DNA of 64,000 nt from Roseibium aggregatum. Lineage in GTDB: Bacteria; Pseudomonadota; Alphaproteobacteria; Rhizobiales; Stappiaceae. Below the pieces are notes generated by a model. The model was not told where the DNA came from. It saw only the letters and a program-made list of their open reading frames with translations, and did not search any database. Where the stretch lies: assembly GCF_017309185.1 (NCBI RefSeq), contig NZ_JAEKJZ010000001.1, positions 1,736,001-1,800,000 on the forward strand, in the 5' to 3' direction. Shown here one piece after another: positions 15,743 through 24,900 of this stretch; position 1 is the first letter of the stretch; every line of letters begins with the position of its first letter. Made by a program: the position numbers and the translations under genes.

Positions 15743-17848
15743 ATGGCCACTGCCACTCAGAAAATCACCCTTTCGTCCTCGCGCGACATCCCTTTCAACA
15801 AGCTGGTGCTCAGCCAGTCCAACGTCCGGCGCGTGAAAGCCGGTATCTCGGTCGAGGAACTGGCCGAGTCCATCGCCCGTCGCGGGCTGATCCAATCGCT
15901 GCATGTCCGTCCCGAGCTCGACGCCGAAGGGCAGGAAACCGGCCTCTTCGAGGTGCCGGCTGGCGGCCGCCGCTACCGTGCGCTGGAATTTCTGGTCAAA
16001 CAGAAACGCCTCAACAAGACCGCGCCCGTGCCCTGTATCGTCTCGGAGGCCAGTGACGACATCCTGATCGACGAGGTCTCGCTGGCCGAGAATATCGAGC
16101 GCGCGCCGCTGCACCCGCTCGACCAGTTCCGCGCATTCCAGGTGCTGCGCGAGAAGGGCATGACCGAGGAGGAAATCGCGGCGGCCTTCTTCGTCGACGC
16201 CAAGGTGGTGAAACAGCGTCTGCGCCTGGTCTCGGTCTCGCCGGCGCTACTCGAGACCTATGCCGAGGAAGGTATGACGCTGGAGCAGCTCATGGCCTTC
16301 ACAATCTCCGACGACCATGCCCGGCAGGAACAGGTCTGGGAGGCGATCAAGGATGGTTGGCAGAAGGAGCCATACACCATTCGTCGTATGCTGACCGAGA
16401 CCACGGTGCGCGCTTCCGACAAGCGGGCGCTCTTCGTCGGCATCGAGGCTTACGAGGCGGCGGGCGGCTATGTGCTGCGCGATCTTTTCCAGCAGGACGA
16501 TGGCGGCTGGCTGCAGGACCCGGTGCTGCTCGACCGGCTGGCCGGCGAGAAGCTGATGGCCGAAGCGGAGACCATCGCCGCCGAAGGCTGGAAGTGGATC
16601 GAGATCGCCGTGGACTTCCCCTATGGCCATACCAGCGGCATGCGCCGTCTGGCGGGCACCACCATCGACCTGACCGATCAGGAGCATGCCGAGCGTGAGA
16701 AGCTGCGGGACGAGTTCGACGCGCTGGAGGCGGAATATGCCGAGGCCGATGAGTTCCCCGACGAGGTGGATGCGCGGCTCGGCGAGATCGAGGACGCGCT
16801 GGAGGCCTTCGAGGCCCGGCCGATGCGCTATGACGCGGACCAGATGGCGAGGGCCGGTGTCTTCGTCAGCATCCGCCACGACGGCCAGCTCGCCATCGAG
16901 CCCGGCTATGTCCGTGCCGACGACGAGGCGATGGAAGGTCAGGAAGGGCAGGGTGCCGATGGGTGTTCTCCAGAGGGTGGCGACGCAGGTGGTCCGCAGC
17001 ACGGTGTCATCACGGTGGGCGGTGCGGTGGCCGAACCCGAGGAGGAGGAGACCGAAACCATCCGGCCGCTGCCCGACCGCCTCGTCAGCGAGCTGACTGC
17101 GCATCGCACGCTGGCGCTCCGCGATGCCGTGGCGTCCAACCCGCATGTGGCGATGACGGCGCTGCTGCATCGGCTGGTTACCGATTGCTTCCTGCCGCAC
17201 TCCACCAGGGGGTGCCTTGAGTCCCATGTCCGGGAGGTTCACTTCCCGGCACAGGCCGACGACCTGGGCGAAAGCGCCTCGGCGCGCGCCATCGCCGACC
17301 GGCACGAACGCTGGGGCGATCATATCCCGGCTGACGATGCCGCGCTCTGGGACTGGCTGGCCGATCAGGACGACGACACCCGGATGGAGTTGCTCGCCCA
17401 TTGCGTCAGCTTCGGCGTCAACGCGTTGCACGAGAAGCCCAACCCCTATGGCGGCATGGGCGTCAGCCAGCACGCGCTCGACGTGCGCCTGTCCCAGGCC
17501 GACCGGCTGGCGTCGGCAACGGGCCTCGACATGGTGGCCGTGGGGTGGCGGCCGACCGTCTGCAACTATCTCGGCCGCGTGACCAAGCCGCGGATCATCG
17601 AGGCGGTGCGTGAAGGCGCCGGCGAACTGGCCGCCCAGCTCATCGACCATCTTAAGAAAGGCGATATGGCCAAGGAGGCCGAGCGGCTGCTCGCCGAAAC
17701 CGGCTGGCTTCCGGAGCCGTTGCGTATGGTGGATCGCGATGCGGGGATCGACGGAGACGCGGAGGACCTGCCCGAGTTCCTCGCCGGGCACGGCGAGGAA
17801 GAAGAGGCCACGGAGGACGACCAGCAATCGATGGTCGCTGCCGAATGA
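15743..17848 (+). CDS. parB: ParB/Spo0J-family protein
   Basis: A 701-residue ParB-like protein. The N-terminal ParB/sulfiredoxin-fold domain shows LSQSNVRR, GLIQSLHVRP, EVPAGGRRYRAL and the box II-like LAENIERAPLHPLDQFRAF; a helix-turn-helix region follows (EEEIAAAFFVDAKVVKQRLRL). The rest has an acidic central stretch (EHAEREKLRDEFDALEAEYAEADE) and a C-terminal region rich in acidic residues. It is twice the length of chromosomal ParB, as usual for the ICE/plasmid type linked to ardC and the Sno-type helicase. Its expected partner, parA after repA, is deleted internally (36733), so it may not work in classical segregation here. Confidence 0.9.
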   Translation: MATATQKITLSSSRDIPFNKLVLSQSNVRRVKAGISVEELAESIARRGLIQSLHVRPELDAEGQETGLFEVPAGGRRYRALEFLVKQKRLNKTAPVPCIVSEASDDILIDEVSLAENIERAPLHPLDQFRAFQVLREKGMTEEEIAAAFFVDAKVVKQRLRLVSVSPALLETYAEEGMTLEQLMAFTISDDHARQEQVWEAIKDGWQKEPYTIRRMLTETTVRASDKRALFVGIEAYEAAGGYVLRDLFQQDDGGWLQDPVLLDRLAGEKLMAEAETIAAEGWKWIEIAVDFPYGHTSGMRRLAGTTIDLTDQEHAEREKLRDEFDALEAEYAEADEFPDEVDARLGEIEDALEAFEARPMRYDADQMARAGVFVSIRHDGQLAIEPGYVRADDEAMEGQEGQGADGCSPEGGDAGGPQHGVITVGGAVAEPEEEETETIRPLPDRLVSELTAHRTLALRDAVASNPHVAMTALLHRLVTDCFLPHSTRGCLESHVREVHFPAQADDLGESASARAIADRHERWGDHIPADDAALWDWLADQDDDTRMELLAHCVSFGVNALHEKPNPYGGMGVSQHALDVRLSQADRLASATGLDMVAVGWRPTVCNYLGRVTKPRIIEAVREGAGELAAQLIDHLKKGDMAKEAERLLAETGWLPEPLRMVDRDAGIDGDAEDLPEFLAGHGEEEEATEDDQQSMVAAE

Positions 17849-18459
17849 TCCTCAGGCGGGGCGGCGTTCGCTGCCCCACCTCCCCGTGGCGCAGTCGGAT
17901 GCTGCCGGCGCCGAAGGTCTGGCATAGCTTGCGCGCACCGGTTGGTTCACACCGGTCCACATCCGCAGCGAGGAGGCGGACTGTCTTCGCAGCTTGTTAG
18001 GCGCGGGAACGGTTGATCCAGTTCCCCAACGGAAACTTCGCAGATGACACGCGGCGGACAGCTTCTGGACCTCACCTTCAGGACCTTCGTGGTCGCGGCG
18101 TCAGTGTCCGGGACCGCGACCTGTCGATCATTTGGCTGGCAATGAACCGTCAGGCTGGCTTTGGAAACTTCGAAGGCAATGATGTCGCGGCGACCTGCTT
18201 CGCTTGAAACATTACGCATGTCTTTGGCGTTATCCCCGATTATGCTCAGCCGCGAATGCCCTTCTACCGTTCGGATGGCCGAACAGTTGTGACGGGTGGC
18301 AAGATACTTTGTGACCACAGATCCGATCATTCCTCGGCTAGCCCCAAACACCGCTTTCCAAGGCCCCTCATGGCCAAATAAACAGGTAAAGGCTGAGCAG
18401 TAAGTGTCGATGCAGGCATCTCATTAGAAGAAAGAGGACGCCTGCATGCTGAAAGTGTA
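17849..18459. other. Intergenic region at a cargo junction
   Basis: About 600 bases between parB and the MFS gene. It contains an IS110-like remnant (18070-18216) and an inverted repeat ATGCAGGC...GCCTGCAT (18410-18417/18440-18447) just beyond the 3' end of the MFS gene. Backbone-like GC-rich sequence gives way to more AT-rich sequence here, consistent with the left edge of a cargo insertion. Confidence 0.45.
18070..18216 (-). pseudogene. IS110-family transposase N-terminal remnant
   Basis: About 45 residues on the minus strand resemble the start of IS110-type DEDD transposases: RRDIIAFEVSKASLTVH followed by RQVAVPDTDAATTKVL. The first catalytic acid, usually Asp in DVSK, is Glu here, and the similarity ends abruptly. 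The rest of the transposase is absent. Confidence 0.45.
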
Positions 18460-19596
18460 TCAGCCTTGAAATCGCCTGAGGGCTAATGCTTGAATGCCAA
18501 ACAAGGTGGCGAGGATTCCGAATCCAAGTAGGGGGGCGTTTCCAGCGATTGCGCCAATTACCAGCGGGCCCAACACGTAGCCCGCTGCCCAGAAGAAGTA
18601 GTAACCTCCTGATATGGCCCCTTTGAGTGTGTCAGGCGCTTTTTCATTCAAATCAGTGATTGATGCGACGCAAAACATTCCCAATCCGACACTTGCAGAC
18701 CCAAGTGGAATGTACACCCATAACCCGCCAAAAAATGGGAATGTCGCTAGCCCCACGGCCGCCACCGCCATACCCCAGATCGAAAAAACCTTCCGTCCAA
18801 AATGATCTGAAAGTGTTCCTGACACGATCTGAGAAAAGCTGATGGCCGCATAAAAGACGACGAACAGTAGGCTGATAGCGGTCGTTCCGAAGCCATGGGT
18901 GAGCGCAAGCGATACGGGCAGTACCGTGACGAACACACCGTACCCTGCGCCATAGAGTAATACACCTAACAGCAAGATTGACGTCTGCTTTCGGCGCAAC
19001 AGGGTGATGAATTGCGTATAGCTTGGTCGGGAAGCCGCAACGGTAACGGACACAGGTTTGATAAAGACTAGTACGCAAAGCCCAGCCATTAGACACAACA
19101 CAGCAAAGATCAAAAACGGGAGACTACCTTGGCCGCTCGGCACGACGAGCAGCCCCAATAATGGTCCCGCCGTCAGGCCGATATGAATTGCCGCGTTATA
19201 AATACCAGTCACACGCCCTTTGGTTGCCGGATAGACCAGCGAAAGAATAGCGGGCCCAAGTGCCCAAATCGGAGCTTCGCCAAGGCCTTGAATGGCTCGG
19301 CCTAGAAATAGGCCTGTTGCTGTTTCGGTGGAAACATAGACAACGCCGGACACCGCACAGAGAAAATAACCAACGACCAGAAAACGTTTTGCGCCTAGGC
19401 GGTCTGACAAAGCGCTGATCGGCAACTGTGCGAGTAGATAGGCGAAGGCAAAAACAGAGGCGACGAGACCGACGCTTTCCAGCGATCTCGTCATAGCGTG
19501 AACCCGTTGCGGAAGAAGTGCGACAATCATGCCGACACCAATCATCAGCAGTGTCGCTGACAAACTGAGGATGAAGAGTGGAGTAGGTTTTTTCAT
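18460..19596 (-). CDS. MFS transporter, 12-TM drug/metabolite exporter type
   Basis: A 378-residue major facilitator protein with about 12 hydrophobic segments. The N-terminal half has the cytoplasmic loop motif SDRLGAKRFLVVGY after TM2 and FLGRAIQGLGEAPIWALGPA in TM4; the C-terminal half has LSDHFGRKVFSIWG. Substrate cannot be told from sequence. It is transcribed against the ICE backbone, is clearly less GC-rich than parB or the genes after it, and splits the backbone between parB and the conserved gene at 20156, so it is acquired cargo. ATG 19596 begins MKKPTPLFIL, a normal MFS N-terminus. No regulator gene is adjacent. Confidence 0.88.
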   Translation of the reverse strand: MKKPTPLFILSLSATLLMIGVGMIVALLPQRVHAMTRSLESVGLVASVFAFAYLLAQLPISALSDRLGAKRFLVVGYFLCAVSGVVYVSTETATGLFLGRAIQGLGEAPIWALGPAILSLVYPATKGRVTGIYNAAIHIGLTAGPLLGLLVVPSGQGSLPFLIFAVLCLMAGLCVLVFIKPVSVTVAASRPSYTQFITLLRRKQTSILLLGVLLYGAGYGVFVTVLPVSLALTHGFGTTAISLLFVVFYAAISFSQIVSGTLSDHFGRKVFSIWGMAVAAVGLATFPFFGGLWVYIPLGSASVGLGMFCVASITDLNEKAPDTLKGAISGGYYFFWAAGYVLGPLVIGAIAGNAPLLGFGILATLFGIQALALRRFQG

Positions 19597-20090
19597 TCGA
19601 GTTGGCCTCCAGACAGCCAGACGAGCACGATGCCTTTACCGTCGAAAAGACGGTCACATCACGATTGGAAGTTTCAAGATTTGGAGGCGAAAAGGCGCAC
19701 GTAACATTCATCCTGCGTGCAAAGCAGGAGTGTCACGACTTATGCGACGACTCGCGCAAGCGTCAGTCCCACACGCCCGTGCGTGCAGCAAAGAACGCCT
19801 TTAGGCGAGCGGCGGAGGGGAAACAGCGAAGATGTAGCTTGTCACGGCCATTATTTGTCAGTTTCTCATCAATCGTTTCAGCTTAGACCTTAGTATTCTG
19901 CACTGGCAAAGTAAACTCGGAGTTGGGATCCTCGTTGATGAGCGATGACGCAAGGTTAATCCAAGTTTGGCACCTAAAGCCGACCTGAGCCTCGACTCTC
20001 CTCCGATCTTTCGGAGGGTCGCAGATTGAGGCGGATGTCGATCCGTTCGCCGCACGGCCCACCGGTTCGGGTTAGAGGGAGAGGCGGAAA
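19597..20090. other. Upstream region of MFS gene and cargo/backbone junction
   Basis: No gene seen in about 490 bases. The first half is AT-rich and should hold the MFS promoter. A hairpin, CCTCCGA-TCTT-TCGGAGG, is at 20000-20017, flanked by GCCTC/GAGGC that could extend it. The GC-rich backbone resumes at about 19975. Confidence 0.4.
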
Positions 20091-20094
20091 GGGG

Positions 20095-20150
20095 TTTCCG
20101 TGACGGATTGAAAGCCGGGAGAGGGGCCACCGGCGCCCGTCGCGGAGATG
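20095..20150 (+). ncRNA. Structured leader, radC-motif-like RNA
   Basis: TTTCCGTGACGG, an internal GCCGG...CCGGC hairpin with a GGAGAGGGGCC loop, and CCCGTCGCGG, ending a few bases before the ATG at 20156. It is nearly identical in plan and sequence to the ardC leader, which supports a shared regulator or ligand. Confidence 0.6.
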
Positions 20151-20155
20151 TCCCG

Positions 20156-20676
20156 ATGAACGCACTTACTTCCTGTTCCCCGGCAATTACTTTGTCGCCA
20201 ATGCTCGCCGACGCCGGCCCTTTCAGCCTGATCTGCTTCGGCGAAACCGTGGCTCACGACCCGACCTCGGCTCCTGTCCAGTCCAGACCACCTTCCTACT
20301 GGGCCGGTTTCGAGAGCTTAAAAAGGCCATTGGTTGTGCCGCGCGCTGGGGCCGACCCGGCGGGCTTCGCGCGGAATACCTGCAAGGTTTCACGCCGAAC
20401 CTGTTGGTGCTTCAGGACCACCAGCAACGGCTGTGCCTAGCTGGACAGATCACATCTGCCGGCCTGAACTGGCGCGCACCTGTCGCCTCCGAGGCGGAAG
20501 CGCGGCGTGTGGTGCAGAAGGCCTGTCCGCTGCGGGGGCAGGCGATGGCAGCCCTGGATCGGGGCGAGTACGAGGCAGCGCGTGATCTGCAGTGCTGTGC
20601 CACCGCCCTTGATGTCTGTTTGGTCGACCCGGCCTGGCGGGATGCCCTGCAGATCGGGCGGCTTCGAGCCGCCTGA
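20156..20676 (+). pseudogene. Conserved ICE gene of unknown function, apparent -1 frameshift at an A-tract
   Basis: The ATG after the leader opens a frame (LICFGETVAHDP ... PSYWAGFESLK) that stops at 20440. From the five-A tract at 20320-20324 onward, the believable protein continues in the -1 frame (KKAIGCAARWGRPGGLRAEYLQGF ... ending at 20676 in DALQIGRLRAA). Joining the two at TTAAAAAG gives one protein of about 173 residues that looks like the small uncharacterised proteins found next to the ICE Sno helicase. So it is either a one-base loss in the A-tract (pseudogene or sequencing error) or a programmed -1 slip. Function unknown. Confidence 0.6.
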
Positions 20677-20744
20677 TCCCTCATCAGCCTTCCTTATCCC
20701 TTCGCCCAGCCTCGCGCAGGGCTTTCTCTTTTCAGGACCCTGAT

Positions 20745-21161
20745 ATGGCCGACTATTCTAACCATTTCTCCTGTCTGCTCGACGTAGGCTACCCTGAACA
20801 CGCCGTCCGCGCGCTCGATCTCTTCACTGCGCTCTCGAATGAGAACGCCGCTGAAGATCCACCTTCGGACGGGTTTCTGCTTTCCGTTCAGCTTGAGCAT
20901 GGCGGCACGCAACTCTGGATGCGCGACGATGGCACCGGCGATCCCGAACACGTCATCCAGTTCGTCAAACGCTGCGCGAAGGAGTTCGGACTGACCGGCC
21001 TTTGGGGGATGCAATACGCCAAAACCTGCTCGAAACCGCATGTGGACGGGTTCGGTGGCGGTGCTCATGTCCTCGATCTCGCCACCGGCGAGACTTTGGA
21101 CTGGATCTACACTGACGGCTGGCTTGCCATCGTTCTCGACGGAGGCGACCACAATGCCTGA
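20745..21161 (+). CDS. Conserved ICE hypothetical protein
   Basis: A 138-residue soluble protein I do not recognise by domain. It is acidic and rich in aromatic and Gly residues toward the C-terminus (GLWGMQYAKTCSKPHVDGFGGGAHVLDL, TLDWIYTDGWLAIVLDGGDHNA). The stop overlaps the ATG of the next gene by 8 bases (ATGCCTGA), so the two are translationally coupled and probably work together. Confidence 0.75.
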   Translation: MADYSNHFSCLLDVGYPEHAVRALDLFTALSNENAAEDPPSDGFLLSVQLEHGGTQLWMRDDGTGDPEHVIQFVKRCAKEFGLTGLWGMQYAKTCSKPHVDGFGGGAHVLDLATGETLDWIYTDGWLAIVLDGGDHNA

Positions 21162-21798
21162 TACTATCGAAACTATCGTCAATTGGTTTGATGAACTTTC
21201 CGAAACGGCACGGGACAGGGCCCGCGCCTGGTATCGGGAGGGTGGCTTTGATCATGATTGGTACGATGCCGTCTATGAGGATTTCCAGGGCATCGCGGAA
21301 ATCCTCGGGCTGAACCTCAAGACCCAATCCGTCCGGTTGATGAGTGGCGGCTTGCGGCAAGACCCATGCATCTGGTTCCGGGGCTTCTCCTCGCAGGGGG
21401 ACGGCGCTTGCTTTGAAACCTGGTATTCCTACCAGAAACATGCGCCGCGCCGGATCAGGGAATACGCCCCGCAGGACACCGAACTGCACCGCATCGCCGA
21501 TGCCCTGCAGGCGGTCCAGCGGCGTAATTTCTATCAGCTTCGCGCCGAGGCCGGCCATCGCGGCCATTATTACCATGAGTACTGCATGGCGATATCGGTC
21601 GAGCGTGACAGTCCGACCGGGCAGGACATGACCGCCGATGCCGAGGAGACGATCATCGAGGCGCTGCGTGATCTGGCCTGCTGGCTCTACCGCCAGCTCG
21701 AGCGTGAATACGACTATCTGTCCTCGGATGAGGTCGTCGATGAGGCCATCATCGCCAACGGTTACACCTTCACCGAAGCCGGACGCAGGTCCGGCTGA
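21154..21798 (+). CDS. Conserved phage/ICE hypothetical protein
   Basis: A 214-residue acidic protein of a family I recall from phages and plasmids, with the pattern DELSETARDRARAWYREGGFDHDWYDAVYEDF at the N-terminus and SGGLRQDPCIWFRGFSSQGDGACF in the middle. Function is unknown; some homologues are loosely labelled antitoxin, without support visible here. ATG 21154 was chosen because it overlaps the previous stop; the frame is open back to 21040. Confidence 0.75.
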   Translation: MPDTIETIVNWFDELSETARDRARAWYREGGFDHDWYDAVYEDFQGIAEILGLNLKTQSVRLMSGGLRQDPCIWFRGFSSQGDGACFETWYSYQKHAPRRIREYAPQDTELHRIADALQAVQRRNFYQLRAEAGHRGHYYHEYCMAISVERDSPTGQDMTADAEETIIEALRDLACWLYRQLEREYDYLSSDEVVDEAIIANGYTFTEAGRRSG

Positions 21799-21861
21799 TC
21801 CTGACAAGCGCCCTCACCATCCGGTCGGGGCGCTTTGTTCATGTCGTCGTTTCCAGAGTCA

Positions 21862-21945
21862 GAGAGGTGCCAGGACGGGTTGAGTCCGGGTGGTCGAGAG
21901 AGAGCGCCGTCCGGGCATGTCCCTCCCGCTCTCCGAGGATCCCCG
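21862..21945 (+). ncRNA. Possible fifth radC-motif-like leader, before the Sno helicase gene
   Basis: GGACGGGTTGAGTCCGG, a GAGAGAGAG purine run and CCGTCCGGGCATGTCC precede the ATG at 21948. The GACGGGTTGA block and purine loop match the ardC and parB leaders, and GGAC/GTCC and CCGG/CCGG can pair, but the conserved 5' GTGA is missing. Confidence 0.4.
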
Positions 21946-21947
21946 AC

Positions 21948-24900
21948 ATGAACATCTCGTCTCCCGTGACCGATCCGGTCACGCCGCTCGGCGCCGCACC
22001 CGCGATCCTGGCCGCCGCCCATCTCATTCTTGCCCATCTCGAACGCGGTCAACGCGTCGATGCCGCGATCCTGCGCGATGCAATGGAAGCAGCTTTCGGT
22101 GCGTCCGACGCCACTGGCGCCTGGGACTGGAAGCTCGCCTATGAAGCCTGCGAAGGCGCCACGGTTCTGTTCCTGCGTAAATACGGAAAGACGCTCTTCG
22201 GTAAAGCCGCCTCTCCGGTGTCCCGGCTCGCTCCGCTAGCGAAGATCGCGGGCCTACTGCCGACGCAGACCCGCCGCTCCGAAGAAAGCCAGAGCTTCCA
22301 GCAGTTCAGCACGCCTCTGCCTCTCGGCCTCGCCGCGCTGGCGGCGGCCGGGGTCACGCCGGACGATGTGGTGCTGGAGCCTTCGGCCGGCACCGGCCTG
22401 ATGGCGATCCTGGCCCAGAGCGCCGGCGGTTCGCTGATCCTCAACGAACTCGCCGAGACCCGCGCCGATCTTCTCTCTTCCCTCTTTCCAGCTTTTCCCG
22501 TCACCCGGTTTGACGCCGCCCAGATCGACGATCATCTGGCCCCGGAGGCCGTGCCATCCGTTGTGCTGATGAATCCGCCATTCTCGGTCATGGCCAATGT
22601 CGAGGGAAAGATGGCGGACGCTGCCTATCGTCATGCCGCTTCGGCACTGGCCCGGCTCGCCCCCGGCGGACGGCTGGTCACGATCACCGGGGCCAATTTC
22701 GGACCGGAATCTCCTTCCTGGCGCGAATCCTTCATGCGCCTGCAGGAACGCGGACAAGTGGTGTTCACCGCCGCGGTCAATGGCGCGGTCTTTGCTAAGC
22801 ACGGCACCGGCATCGACACGCGGCTGACGGTGATCGACAAGCTGCCCGCCGACGATCCGGCCCGCTTCCCGGTTTCACCGGGGATCGCGCCTGATGTTAC
22901 CACGCTGCTCGGATGGATCGAGGCGCAGGTCCCGCAGCGTTCGCCCGTCTCATTGCCGAAGATGGTGGCACCCGCTCCGACCGCCGCGCCGAAAACCATG
23001 CGGAGCTATCTCGCTCGCACTGCCGCCTCCCGGCCTGTTGCCGCACCGGCGTCCGATCCCGAGGGCGTGGAACTCGACTATGAGACCGTGGTCTGGACGC
23101 CCCCTGAGGGCGCGCGCCTGTCCGATGCGATCTACGAGGAATATTCGCTGCAATCGTTGCGCATTCCGGGCGCTGAGCCGCATCCGACCAGGCTGGTGCA
23201 ATCCGCGGCCATGGCCTCGGTTGCGCCGCCAAAGCCGTCCTACCGGCCAATATTGCCCGCCGACATCTGTACCCGGCTCTCCGACGCGCAGTTGGAGACG
23301 GTGATCTACGCCGGGGAAGCCCATGTCGATCACCTCGCGGGTGCCTGGACCGTGGACGAGCATTTCGACAAGGTGAGCGCCGCCGCCGAGGATGCTGCCG
23401 GCGCTGTCCGTTTCCGCCGCGGCTTCATGCTCGGTGACGGCACCGGCGCCGGCAAGGGCCGTCAGTCGGCTGGGATCATCCTCGACAACTGGCTGCGCGG
23501 TCGCCGCAAGGCGGTCTGGATCAGCAAGTCCGACAAGCTGATCGAGGACGCGCAACGCGACTGGTCGGCGCTCGGCATGGAACGACTGCTGGTCACACCG
23601 CTCTCGCGCTTCCCTCAAGGCGCAAAGATCACGCTCTCGGAAGGCATCCTGTTTACCACCTATGCCACGCTGCGCTCCGACGACCGGGGCGAAAAGGTTT
23701 CGCGCGTCAAGCAGATCGTTGAATGGTTGGGCTCCGATTTCAACGGGGTCATCATTTTCGACGAAAGCCATGCCATGCAGAATGCCGGAGGCGGCAAGGG
23801 AGACCGCGGCGATATCGCCGCCAGCAAGCAGGGACGCGCAGGCTTGCGGCTCCAGCACGCACTGCCCGACGCCCGTGTGGTCTATGTCTCGGCGACTGGC
23901 GCCACGACAGTTCACAATCTCGCCTACGCGCTGCGCCTTGGCCTCTGGGGCGGCGAAGATTTTCCGTTTCAGACCCGCGCCGAGTTCGTCGAGGCGATCG
24001 AGGCCGGGGGTGTGGCGGCGATGGAGGTGCTGGCCCGCGACCTGCGCTCCCTTGGCCTCTATACGGCTCGCTCGCTCTCCTACGATGGGGTGGAATATGA
24101 GTTGGTTGAGCACCAGCTCACGGATGAGCAGAGGCGCATTTATGATGCCTATGCGGAAGCTTTTGCCGTCATTCACAACAATCTTGATGCGGCCATGGAA
24201 GCCGCGAATATCACCGGCAGTGAAGGCACGCTAAACCGGCAGGCCAAATCCGCCGCGCGCTCAGCCTTCGAGAGCACCAAGCAGCGCTTCTTCGGCCATC
24301 TGCTGACCTCGATGAAAACCCCGACGCTGATCCGTTCGATCGACGCCGATCTCGAGGCGGGCCATGCGGCCGTCATCCAGATCGTCTCCACCGGCGAGAC
24401 GCTGATGGAACGGCGACTAGCCGAGATACCCACCGACGAATGGAACGACATTTCCGTCGACGTCACGCCACGGGAATATGTCGGCTCATATTTGCAGCAT
24501 TCCTTCCCGGTGCAGCTCTATGAACCATTCACCGACAGCGAGGGCAATCTTTCGTCGCGGCCGGTGTTCCGGGACGGCCAGCCGGTCGAAAGCCGCGAAG
24601 CCGTAGCCCGACGCGATGCGATGCTGGAGCAGCTGGGTTCGCTTCCGCCGGTTCCGGGCGCGCTGGACCAGATCGTGCAACGTTTCGGCACGGATGTGGT
24701 GGCGGAGGTCACGGGGCGGTCCCGCCGCATCGTGCGCAAGGGCGATGGTGCATCGGCGCGCCTTGCTGTCGAGAGCCGCGCGCCTTCCGCGAACCTTGCG
24801 GAGACCTCGGCCTTCATGGATGACCAGAAGCGCATTCTGGTCTTTTCGGATGCCGGGGGCACGGGGCGCAGCTATCACGCGGACCTTTTGGCGCGGAACC

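Noticed and set aside
16247..17827. Minus-strand open frame of 526 codons opposite parB
   Set aside because: Antisense shadow of a clear ParB; no ribosome site or motifs.
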